From positions 2,292 to 35,351 of the forward strand of contig JAKCWW010005710.1 of the NCBI GenBank assembly GCA_026260175.1: a stretch of 33,060 nucleotides of DNA, given 5' to 3'. The translations under genes were made by a program, and so were the position numbers. Each line of letters begins with the position of its first letter. The first letter of the stretch is position 1. The DNA comes from Reticulitermes lucifugus (taxonomy: Eukaryota; Arthropoda; Insecta; Blattodea; Rhinotermitidae). This document shows, in pieces, positions 11,721-24,098 of this stretch. Below the pieces are notes generated by a model that had not been told where the DNA came from, did no database searches, and saw only the letters and a program-made list of their open reading frames with translations.

Positions 11721-14700
11721 CTTTGTTACATAAAGAAGACAAAAAACAATCTTAGTTAACTAAAATGTTCAAGAAAAATGCCAAACTATAAGTACAAGAT
11801 TTTGTGACTCGAATGAAAATTCAAATGTAAGGCAGGGAATATATTTTTAATATATCAATTTATAAAGACTTCCTGGGCTAATAAAAATAGTGTGCACCTG
11901 GAAAAATCTGTAAACATTTGCTACGGTTAAGTTGACAACTTGTTACTCATTGTTTATTTTGTGAGTGAAACAAATGGTCTCGATGCTTTGTGTAGAAAAT
12001 AAATTTGGAAGCAGTGGCCAATGGAAGCAATTACGCAATGAGGAACTGTATGATTTATACTGTTATGATAATATTATTGGCTAATGAAGGAATTTGTAAT
12101 GGAATGAACAGCATCTCAGAGGAGGAAAATATAAAGAGTTCTAGGAAGAAGATATCTTCAGAAGTAACCGTTTAAAATTCTGACACATGCATTGGAGGAC
12201 AGTGTACCTTGAGTATAAGGTATTAGATTGAACAGAATCAGCTCCATCAGCAGGTGTTTTGGTTGTTTATATTGAGGATTCTGAATTTAGTGCCGCACTG
12301 AATTTTATATTGAATTACAGACGACATTATTTTTTACTGGAAAACTGGATGAAGCCCCTATCATGAAAATTCAGCTCCCTCTCCTTGACAGTAATATTCT
12401 GCTATTTGATCTGAAGGGTGAAAGAAAAATTGCTTTACATGTTGCTTTTCTTTGGATGCCATAAAAATTCTCTTCCATTTTACTTTTATATTTGTTTTGT
12501 GTTTCATGACTTTCTTATTGTGTTCTGTTGGTATGTTTTTGAGGCCAGAAGGTTTTGAAGTATGTTATAAAATACTGAAGTACAGAAATGCTAGCTTTCA
12601 GATGACTGGACGTGTTTATGTCAGACATCATTGTAACAACATAGCACAGCCATTAGAGAACAGACTTATGCTATCTGAATTGCTTTGTTTAAATGGACTT
12701 TTGAGAACTTTCTTTTGTGTTTAATTATCCTTTTTATTCTATGTGAGTTTAGATCCAAAGGGTTTGAAGGATAAAGGCTGTTATTTATGGTAGAGCACAG
12801 GTTCAACAGACAGCATTGTATCCAACTTCATCACACCAAAATCCCTTACACCAAATTCTGATGCATGGACTCTTATCATCATGGAGGCAATTGAGATTGG
12901 ATTTCATCCCAATAGTATGATCAGGGAGGGTGGGCGGGGCCTGGTTTTGAGCGGTTCATGGAAGCCTCTTATTTACTGCATGAAGGATACATAACTTTAG
13001 CACTATGACCCTTGGCAGAGCCAGGCACATTCCTGCCAACTCTGTGTGGTCCTTTCCAGGCCCCACTGCATCCCAGATCTCCCTCTTGGCCTTCACTCTA
13101 CATACACCCTATCCCTGTCACTATAAACCTGACCTTGCACACAACCTTTCACACCTGTACACCTGTTTCTTGTCACCTCACTAAACTTCCTGCTGTTCCA
13201 CCTACCAACCACACCCTCTCTTTGTCCACTCACGAAACTTGTGTTGCGCCAGCCACCAACTATATCCTATCCTAGTCACCCTACTAAACTTCTGTTGCTC
13301 CATCTACAAACTACACTCTTTCCTTATCACCCTACTAAACTTCCCATTACTCCATCTGCTACCGACACCCTTTTCTTTTCACCTCCCTAAACATCTGTTG
13401 TTGCACATACCAATGACATCCCCGACCTTTGTCACATCCTTTCCATACTGTACACCCAGCCCTTGCCAGCTCCCCTTAACCTTCTTGCATGTTCCACGTA
13501 TGGCCCCCCTCTACTGCACAGCACCACTAATCCTTTTGACTTGCCCCTACAGTCTCCTTCCCTGTGTAATATCCCTATTTTTGCCTGTGTAAATCACTGT
13601 TCACCTGGACTTGTAGACCCTGAAGATGGAGATAGCAATCTGCTACAAAACACTGGTAGCTATTTACCAACTGAGATTGTGTTATATCCCAGCAGACTCG
13701 AATCTTCCTCAACTCTGCTCTGAGAACCTCATATATCAAATTGGCGCTTGTTTTCAAATCCTCACCTGACAACACTTCGGACAACATTATACACTTCCTC
13801 CAGAGGAACTGTTGTCTTGAGTGGGCGTAGGAACTCAATGGCTTGGCAAGCAGCTAGGAGTTCAATGGCAATCACTTTCTCTACATTTTCAACCACCTCA
13901 AACAGATGATAAGCCAACTGTAACTGACAAGTACTGTACACATATGACGCTATGAGTGTGGGGTTTGGGGATGCAGTATGTGTGTCATGTCACATCTAAA
14001 ACTGGTATGAATGTGTGTCATTCATTCATCTGTTAGTAAACTGTTAAAAATAAGAAATTCTGTTAGAATTGCAACGTAAGTGTTGCTCCATTCTATTATA
14101 TTTTTAGACCACTTTTTTGTCACCCCAACTGTTACGTCATTTAACTGCTTATTTGTGCAGAGTGGTGGAAGTAAGAACCGAGCGAATTTCTATCTATAGG
14201 AAGCTTAAGAATGTTGATATTAGAATTTATTCTGTTATTGGTGTTAGTGAAGGGTGCAAGAGGAGCTGTCCACTTCAATTGGAGAAGAGTACTAATCGGT
14301 CTATTTCTTACAAGATAAGTTTTTTTTGAACTAGTTCAAAATCCAAAAACCAGTCTAATGCATGTGATTTCAACGTCACACATATATATAATATTTATTT
14401 ATATGCTTAAAACAATTGTGATTTAAATTGTTAATGTTGTTTGCAATCAAAAGTCATTATTTTTTGAATATATAGAATTATTCATTATTATAAAGGAGGC
14501 TGTGCCATTAACTAACATGTTGGTGACATTCCTGCTTACTGGTCTTAAACCAGTATTTAAAGTAGAGAATATGAATGCAATAAAACACACTGTATCCTTA
14601 ATACACAGAAAATAGATTAGGACATTACAAACCCAGTGGACAAATCAGGATGCAAAGTTCTGATCATGTCTGTGTATTGTGTTACACATGTATTTTGTAT

Positions 14701-17700
14701 CTTGTTTTTAAGCCAGTGTTTGAAGGATTATGATGATGGCATAATGCAATAAGCTTGACTAATGTTGCACATGTTGTTTATCATATTAGCTTTATTAAGC
14801 CCACAACATACCAAACACTGGTTCTGTTTTTGTCAGGTGACATGCCTCACTACAATTCTTGTCCTTTTGATGAAAAAAACTGCAGTCAATTTCAGAAACA
14901 TTGTGGAGTTACTAAACTTAAGATTATGGACATTGTCTAAAACGTTAAGCAAGTTTATTGCCTTTCTTTAAGCCCCTTTGAATAGGTCTGACTCTTTATG
15001 TTACCTGGTTTGTAGCCCTTTTAGAGTTTCACTTCACGAGTTTTTATGAATGTAAAGTTTCTTTAGACATACCCATATAATATATCCAATGGTGAACTCT
15101 GACCTCCAGATCAGGATTTGTCATTGAATGTATCCAAATTACTGAACGTAATAAATCAGAAACCAATCATTAAGCATAGAAACAACATGCAAATTATGTT
15201 ACACGTATTCATGTGGTAAATTGGAGCCACTCTTAAGACTTGGCAAAGGCTACAACATTACGTTGTTGTTAAAGGTGATGTTTCAGTGATTACTTAGATA
15301 AAGGCCCTACACTAAGTTAGCCTTAGTGACATTAAAGCTGGGTATAATAAATGGTGGAATAAAATAATTTTCTCAGAGAGTACACCAACTTACCTGTAGA
15401 CCTTTTCTTGCAGCAAAGCAGCCCATGGAGACATGATCCTCTGTCCCAGCACTTGTGCTAAGGGAGTCAACTGAAGCTGGATGACACAAAGTCTTGTTCT
15501 CTGACACTAAAAATGATAGCAGGTGGTTTAGAGAACTATCTAGTCCTGTAGACTACTGTATGTTAGAATTGGTGCACATAGAAGTATGTAGAAATTTCAC
15601 ACAAGGAAAAGTGAAGGCATGTTGTAGATTACTGACTCTGGGATATGATGCGAAGCAGACATTTCGGACGAACATACTGCCTACATCTTCAGAATAGAAG
15701 AGTAAGCCAAACAGGAAAATTCAGGTTAAGAGAGAGGGAGAAGAGTTTGAGACCTGCTCAGAAGGGGACTAGAGGGAGAGATGGATGAACCAGAAAGGAG
15801 TTGGGACAGAGCAAACAGTAATATAAGCAGTAAGGAACGATTTTTTGGAATGTAGGTTAGAACACTTGATGGATTGAGATAGTGCATGTAGAAGAATGCA
15901 GGGCTGAAAAGGAACAGGAATGAGAACAACTTTGTCTGGAATTTTAAAAGTGGAGGAGAGATGGTGGTGCGTGGCTTTGGCAGAATACATCGTCAAGTGT
16001 AGTACAAAGTAAGTTGATCCATGATCATATGAAAGGGGAGCTGGGCAAAGTGCAGGTTCACCAATTCACCCTCAGCCAGAAAGTTGGGAGTCAGTCCACC
16101 AGGGGCCTGCAAAGAATTTCTTCACTCAACACTGGTGTAATGAAGTGTAAGGTTATGAAATCAAGTAAAAGAGATAAGGAAAAATTGTTTGACCCAGCCC
16201 ACTCATTTTTTGTTCATCTTCCATTGGCTTGCCCATTGGGCCATATCTGTTCATCCTGCCCCTTTATCTTAACCTGACTTCCCATTCAGCTTCTGCTTCT
16301 ACCCTGAAGATGGAGACATACATTCCCTGTCATAGACGATACAGTTCTACCAGACTTTACGGCGTCATATCCCAGAATAAGGCAGTCATCACACACACCA
16401 CCATGAGAACCTCAAATCTCACACAAATGCACTTTGTTTCTGGCAAACTGACTCAGTGCAGTTACTCTGTCTGTGATGACAGCGCTATTTATGAAGACTG
16501 TGTTTTTGTTTAATGCAAGGTCGTTCTTGTGCTTATTGTGCCAGGAATACATATAGGGGTTGGAGGTATAGCTCTGCACCTTCTGAACTTTGAAACTAGG
16601 CAAAGGCGAGTGATCAGCTTTACGTGATGGTTGCTTTACCCCCATGCAAATAATCCCAGGCATCCACTGAATAGGAGGCTTGGTGAGTTCCAGACAGTTT
16701 AGAGAGCCCCTTATGGGAAGTGAACCATGATGTATTGGTCATCCAGCCCATAACCTAGTTATGATACCAGCTGAGCTCTCCACATTTATGAGACTTAATG
16801 TAGAGACTTACAAATTGGCTTTGAGGGTATACTACCAATGAATTGTTTTGAAATATCTATGGTCAACTATGTAGTAAATGGTACAAATTCTGTTCCCTTT
16901 CAGAATACGTACCCAGTGCAGCAGCTGTACAATGTGCTAACATAAATCCCGAGTTTAGACCTCCATCTTTTACAAGGAAAGCAGGTAGCCCACTCAGTTC
17001 TGTTAAAGAGATTAGATAACATGATCAAATTCTGAAACACTGATGCAAGCAATCTTTTGCAGCTGTTATATAATTACAGAAAGGTGATATGTGTGGGCGA
17101 ATTTTGATGAATTTCTGATTGTGCTGTATGGAGAACTTCATCTTTCTTGGTTTGACAGATATGTTCATGGAGATGACAAATGCTGACATTTGTCACAAAT
17201 TAGTGACTTACCAGGATTCACTAACCGTTCAATTCTTCTTTCACTCATTGAAGCTAACTCATGGACAGCCACAGCAAGGTAATCAAGCACCTTTGCAGGA
17301 TATTCTCCATGGAAGTTTCCAGCTGATATTATTTCTCCACGCTCAGGAAATACAATCTTACTTTTGTTAAGGAAACATGTATTGAGACTATTATGTACCC
17401 AAAGTTTAGTTCAGTGAGGGTAGAAGTAATGCAGGTACTATTTTATATTGGTCTTTTTTTGTGTATTCAGTGTTTCACTACATTCCTGTAGAGTTATACA
17501 CATTGTTGTTGTTTTTGAGCTCATGTGTGTAATAAAACAGTGTACATTCTGCATGAAGTACTGTGATGTAAAAATAATTTACATATTGAAGTAGGAGATG
17601 TTTCTGGTCTTGCCTGCAAAGGGATATTGTGATTTTGTTCAAGCTTCATAACTGACTCTGGCTGTTGCCCATCGCCTACGAAATACTGTGATATAGTCCC

Positions 17701-18712
17701 ATATATTTTTCTATCCATTCTGTTCACATAAATGTTACGTGACACTGTTTGCTAGCAACAAGTACTTTGGGTTGGTTGCCGTATGTCATAAGTGGCTGGT
17801 GGTTAATGCAATATTAGGCAGAAAAGAGAAAGTTTTGAGCACCATTATTCCCACCATCAGTAGACTTTTTCTGAGGTCTTAGTATGGTTAAGATAGTTTT
17901 TAATATCATCCATAATGCACTAAATTTAAATTTCAAAATGCATCTTTCCAACCTCAGATATTTACATGGTGATACTACTATTGAAAGAACTGATTGGTTT
18001 CCGTACTGAAACAGGAGTGGTTGTTCTTGGTGTTATATTCTTCTGTTATACAGTATGAAGCAGGTATTCCATAATACTGGTTTCAAATTCCAGTATTTTT
18101 CAAATGTATGGTTTTGCATGGACTAGTGTTTCAACCGTATGATATTTCCATACATATTGAATACTGGTCTGTTGTGTCGAGAACAGTGTATTTACAACAC
18201 AAAGTACATGAGTCATATGATGTCTCTGTGTGCTATTTGATCTTGCATATTTTAGTTATGAGTAAGGAGTTTGAGAAGTGTTGTAAACTTTCCACCGTAC
18301 TCGTACATAAAGGATACAGGATTGTCTGTGCCACTGTTAAGCTCCACAGTTATGACTCCCTGTACAAAGTCAATAGTGTCATGAACAATGCCGTGTACTT
18401 GAGGACAACATCGCAATGTGTAAGCATCTTGCACTCTGTTACAGAAACGATGACTTTCTGGTGTAAAAAGAGAAGACGAAGTTTAAATCATCATTCAGAT
18501 TCATAAGATGGAATATAACTGTTACAGGTTTGATGATACAGCAATTTTTAATGAGAAACCTTGTTAAATAACTTGAAAGAAGACCCTGTATAAAAGAATA
18601 TAGGGGCTACAATTACCATCAACACAACTATTTCTTTGTTTCTGTTAATTCAAATTACATGGCTACAGGTTTCGACCAAAATTTGGTCATCTTCAGGCCA
18701 GTAAATTACACA

Positions 18713-18747
<35 letters not shown>

Positions 18748-21700
18748 ATAATAATAATAATAATAATTTTTGTGTAATGTGCTGGCCTGAAGGTGACCAA
18801 AATTTTGGTGAAAACATGTAGCCATGTAATTTGAATTAGTAGAAACCAATAAATAGTTGTGTTGATGGCAATTGTATACTTGTTTATAGTATAATTTATA
18901 CAAAGGATGTCTGTCATAAAAGAAAGACCTTTTATTTTAAGGAGGAATTCTTATCTTTGTTTCACAAAATCTAAATATTCACTTACTCAGATTTGATACC
19001 ATACCAGTATTGTACATACTTATATTCTTTTATAGAGAGATTTCCATTTCCTAAAATCTGTTTTCTATAATGCTATTTATGTGCGAATGCACACACACCC
19101 ATATTTTGTCTATGCATATCATAATGCAAAGTGTTTCGTGTTGCTGTTTACTTGCAGACTTAAATTATGTTCATTGCATTAAATAATTATCCACACAGAT
19201 GTTGCTTCAATATTTTGAGGAATTTCATTAAATGTTTCTCATTGTACAATGTATCTAGTGAAGTCTTTTCCATATTTTACCTGCAATCTGTGATGGGTAT
19301 TTGTCTGAATGGAGCAAAGCTCTTAATCTTTTAGCTACTGCTATCTGCCCCTTATGAGGACGAATCATTTGGACATCTGAATCAAATGCTCTGGATGTCC
19401 CCTTGAGAACTTCAAGGGTGAGCGCAGCCACAACGTCTGCTTGACGTGCAATGTAGAAAGCTCTTTCAACAGCTTCAGCTCCTAGTGATGTTATCAGCTG
19501 AGTTCCATTAATCAATGCTATTCCTTCCTTGGCACCAAGCTTCATAGGAGACAGGCCATGGGCTGATAATACCTAATGAAATTAATATCAGTATAAGGCT
19601 CACTTGGACCAATCCTGTGAAAAATTAAGAAGTATTGCAAAGAGTCAAGGAGGAAAGGAACATCCTGCATAAAATAACATAAAAGAAGGCTAACTGGACT
19701 GGTCACTGTGCATAGGGACTGCCTTATAAAACACGTTATTGAAGGAGAGATAAAAGGAGCGGGAAGATGAGGAAGAAGTTGTAAGCAGCTAATGGATGAC
19801 CTTAAGAAAAGCAAAGATACTGGAAATTGAAAGAAGAAGCACTAGATTGCAGTCCTTGGAGAACTCACTTTGGAAGAGACTATGGACGTGTCATAAGACA
19901 GACTAAGTGGTGATGATAAGAGTCACACTTTTGTCTCAGTTGTTAGGCTGAGAAAGGAAACTGGTGAGAAAATGCATGCAGAGGCACCATTTGCCAGTGT
20001 AGCAGTACTGACTGAAGCAAATTTTGTTTTGTATTAATAAACAGACTTTTATAAGATCGTTCTTAACTACTGACATGAAGTTAAGCATATCTTCTTAATG
20101 TTATTTCCTGTCATGGAACACCAGAGAAGAAAGCATTAAAATTAAAAGTATGAAATTATTTAAAAAATATTCTTCTATGGCAGTGACATGACATGTTTCA
20201 CAACATTTCTCTAAATGCAATGTATTGCTTCACTTTTCAACAGTCAAACGTATGCATTCTTTATTACTTGCTCGTACAGAGAGTTTATATGTATAATATA
20301 TTGTAGATACTGCCCTGTACTGTATTGTAGTCTCTTCTGCTGACAAGTAAAAGTGGCTAGACATATCTGGGGTTGTATTAAGTATTGAGTCTGTACTAGA
20401 CCCAAAACTTCACAATGATTACATTCCACTGCGAGAAAACTTCATTAGTTTTACAGACAATAAAATGCATGAACTTTTGTTTATAATTCCAGGTCAAGTA
20501 CAAACAGATCGTATGAGTACAGTAACATATTATTTAGACTTTTGTCAGTTTTAATTTTAGCAGATGGATTTGCTTTCTCTACTACAGGTTTTCATAACTA
20601 AATTTCACTGTGGAATGTCTGTAGTGTCAGACAGATATGAGTAATAATGTTATTTTGGTAAAACATATGTCCATAATATGATGATACTCTTAGACTCTTA
20701 GAAAATGAATAGTTCATGTTACATTTCGTATTGTGGTGGCTATAAACTCTTAGGAATATTTGTATTTCAGATATGAGAACACAGATCAAATGTGTGTAAT
20801 ACTGCATTATGATTTTATTAACCCTGGAATTTTTGGGGTATTCCACTTATTCTTAAGTTGTAATAATTTTAAAATTTATTGTCTAACTTTGCAGATATAA
20901 AATAGAGTTTGATTCATTTTTCTTTGTAATATTATATCTATGGAGCATCATATTTCCTTGCTTTTTCTTCATATGCTTGTATCAATTATCATTTAGCCAA
21001 GAATTGTGCTCTTTCTGCGTTCTTGCCAGCAGAAAACAGATAATTTCTTGCTGGAATATGATGTTGTCAGTTAAAATAACTAAATGTTATTCTATAGCTC
21101 TGTTTAACATGTTTGAAGAGGAGTGACTGGTTGGTAACCTGGGAAAAAGGATTTGTAATTCATCAAGAGGTGTCTAGATTGAATCTTGAATGGGACAATG
21201 ACTGTCCTGACTGATGGTTATTGTCATTTTCCTCAGGTATTCCAGACGAAAGTACCTCCAGTTAGACTATAGCCACTTCCTTACAAATCCTCTCCAATTC
21301 ACTTTGCACCATACCATTCAACACTGAGTATTTTCAAAAAATTAAGAGTGTCGTTAAATAGACCATATATAAATAAATAAAACATTGCTGCCTCTAAGTG
21401 TGCAGAATATGGACCATGTGAATTTAACTTGTATCGTTGTTTAATAAACTGTCGAGCCTATATCAGATCACTTTATAACTTCAGATGGAAAAACAAGTAA
21501 TCTGGAAGGATTTAAGTATGTTGTTAATGCTTTGTGTGTCATTTTTAACTGTCAGTCATTTGTCTTACATCTTTAGCATCACCCCATCCTGTTTCTGGAC
21601 TCCACATTTGTCCTTCTCCAAGAAGACCAAGAGCAAGATGTGCTAGAGGTGCAAGGTCACCACTGGCACCAATAGAACCCTGTTCAGGCACCCACGATAA

Positions 21701-24045
21701 GCATGATGCTGAAATACAGATTGGAGAGTTTTATGAAATAAAATTGATTAAAAATAATGACAAATTTATTATTTTACAGATAAACTTATGAGTTCAGTAA
21801 GTCTCCCCGGTGTAGTGACAATGTGTTTAACAGCTGCAGTGAAAGCATATAAGGAGAGAATTTTCAAATAAGTTTTTATTTGAGGTACCATCATTCTTTT
21901 TTCCAAGAGAAATTGAATTTGTATATATACACTTATGAACTTCTGTGTGTGTTTGTGTGTGTATGATCTTATGTGTAATTAATTAAAGAAAGAGCCAAAA
22001 CATTTTGAGAAATTAAAAGGAATGTGTAATGTAACAGAAATACTCATTTTGGTAACATATCAAAATATAGCTATGTGTGGTAACTGACACTGTGAGAACT
22101 GTTGTGACAGCATGTTTTTGCTTACCATGGAATGCGTTTATTAGAGCATACAGTGTTGTGAGTGAGATGCCGCTATGTCCCTTGGCTAGGGCATTTATTC
22201 GGAGTGCAAGCAATGTTCGTGTTTTCTCAGGATTTAATGGTGTTCCAACTCCTGCTGCATGGGACCTTATAAGATTGTACTGCAGTTCCCTGCTCAGAAA
22301 CAAATCACACTGTAATCCTAAAAGCAGGTATATATGTATATATTTTTTCCTTAGTTGGTACTGGAGTGATAAAATGTCCAGATTTGATTCAAGACATTGG
22401 CTCTTACATATTAATTTTACAAAAATTAAATTTTCATTATTTTCAAGACATACAGAAAATGTTTTACACTGAATTGTATTTAAAGAAACGATTTTGAACA
22501 TTGCAATAATCTACAAGTTAATATGTAAATATTTTTGGACATTTTTTGTTTACTTTACAAGGCAAGGGCAGTATTAACTGAGCATTTAAGAGAGTTTCAG
22601 AATGGTGAATTTGTAGTGCTGAGAGTGAAAACAAATTATATCACGCAGTATGTCCTTCAGACCAATAACAAAGTAAGGATCCATTTCATTATCAACTCAG
22701 TCTGGGAACTTTCCAATTTGCCCTTGTATAACTGAAAATGTTTTGTAAAGAGATTTGATGTCAGTACTAATGTAAGGACAGAGAAGTTTCTTTCTGAATA
22801 CACTATGATGTACTAACATGACATACAACAAAGTGTTCTAGAACCTGGTTTTTTATCAAGGTGAAACTTATGGTTCCAACGAACTGACTTTCACAGTTTG
22901 TATTTGAATAGTGCTTTACGGAATGGATTGTGTGCGAAAGGAGGTACATACAGTTGATATCTTTGATGTATTGGATACATACTCTAGTTTGTCAAAGTCA
23001 ATCACAGTTCTGGCAAACTTCCCAAATCCTGTTGTTATTCCGTACACCACTGTGGGGAAAAAAACAGCTGCTTTTAAAACCTTTTACTATGAATTCATCA
23101 TTACACTGCTATGGCAGATTTATGAGTTCATCATCAAAAAATGTGCATGAGTATTAATAATTCACTATCTTACTTCTTATGATTAAATTTCACTTTGTGG
23201 TCTATGGTCCGTTTAAGTACAGAAGCTGCCATAGGTGGAACTTAACCTAAATTTACAGCACAGTAGAGGTCTGAATATTTAACCTTTCATTATTCGATAT
23301 TCTGCTTTATCCAACATAGCCACATGATGTATTATTTACAATTTAGTGCTGCATGTGCATGCATAATTGTGTGACCTTATCACAAGGAAGAGAAGCAAAG
23401 ATGGGAAACAAATTTCAGTCACTCATTTTTTAAACAATTTTGCGTTTTGCCATCCTGTACACTAAATGTTGCATTTAATCAATTTAAAATACATTTTTCA
23501 GTTTACTTGACTGAAATTTATTTATTCAGATTATAGTTCTGTACTCTATTATGTTAGTTGTACTGTAGACTAAATATTAATAATCCAAATTTGTACTTAT
23601 ACTGCACTTCCATTTAATTTGCGATTTGTTTAGAAAGCATTTTGGCATTATCCAACGTTTTCTGTAATCCGACCACCTATTGGCCCAATTTAGGTGGATA
23701 ATCGGGACTCTACTGTACTTTTAGTTTGAAAATTGAGCGAGTGTTTTTCTCTCAAAGAATATGCTTTTTTTTCATCAATGAAAATTGTTATTCCATACAA
23801 GCCTTTGTGTTAAGTTTTCACTACACATATAGTACAGATGCTCTAGGTTGAGGGTGTAGTGTGGGGGTGGGGGAGTAGGGAAACAAGTTTACAAATTTAT
23901 AAGTTTATAATCTTTTATCATTTATTTTATTTTGATTATTTAACTTTAAAAATTTATACTTGAAATTGGCTGCTCAATATTATATTTCTTAGCCTTGCCT
24001 CTTGAGACCAAGCCTAATTAAGACAATTACATTATTATCATGACC

Positions 24046-24098
<53 letters not shown>

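Noticed and set aside
12452-12724. 90-residue plus-strand ORF with a hydrophobic N-terminus
   Set aside because: Lies in HAL intron 14, no recognisable family; hydrophobicity follows from T-rich sequence.
13239-13592. 117-residue open frame on the plus strand
   Set aside because: It is produced by the 51-bp minisatellite, whose period keeps the frame open; no domain, and it lies in a HAL intron.
18252-18317. Open frame continuing past HAL exon 10 (GKFTTLLK...)
   Set aside because: The family sequence after TDNP is found at exon 11 (17356), so this is intron read-through.
22290-22501. Upstream extension of the exon 7 open frame
   Set aside because: The frame runs past the acceptor at 22290, but joining to exon 6 requires the exon to start at 22289; the extension has no HAL similarity.
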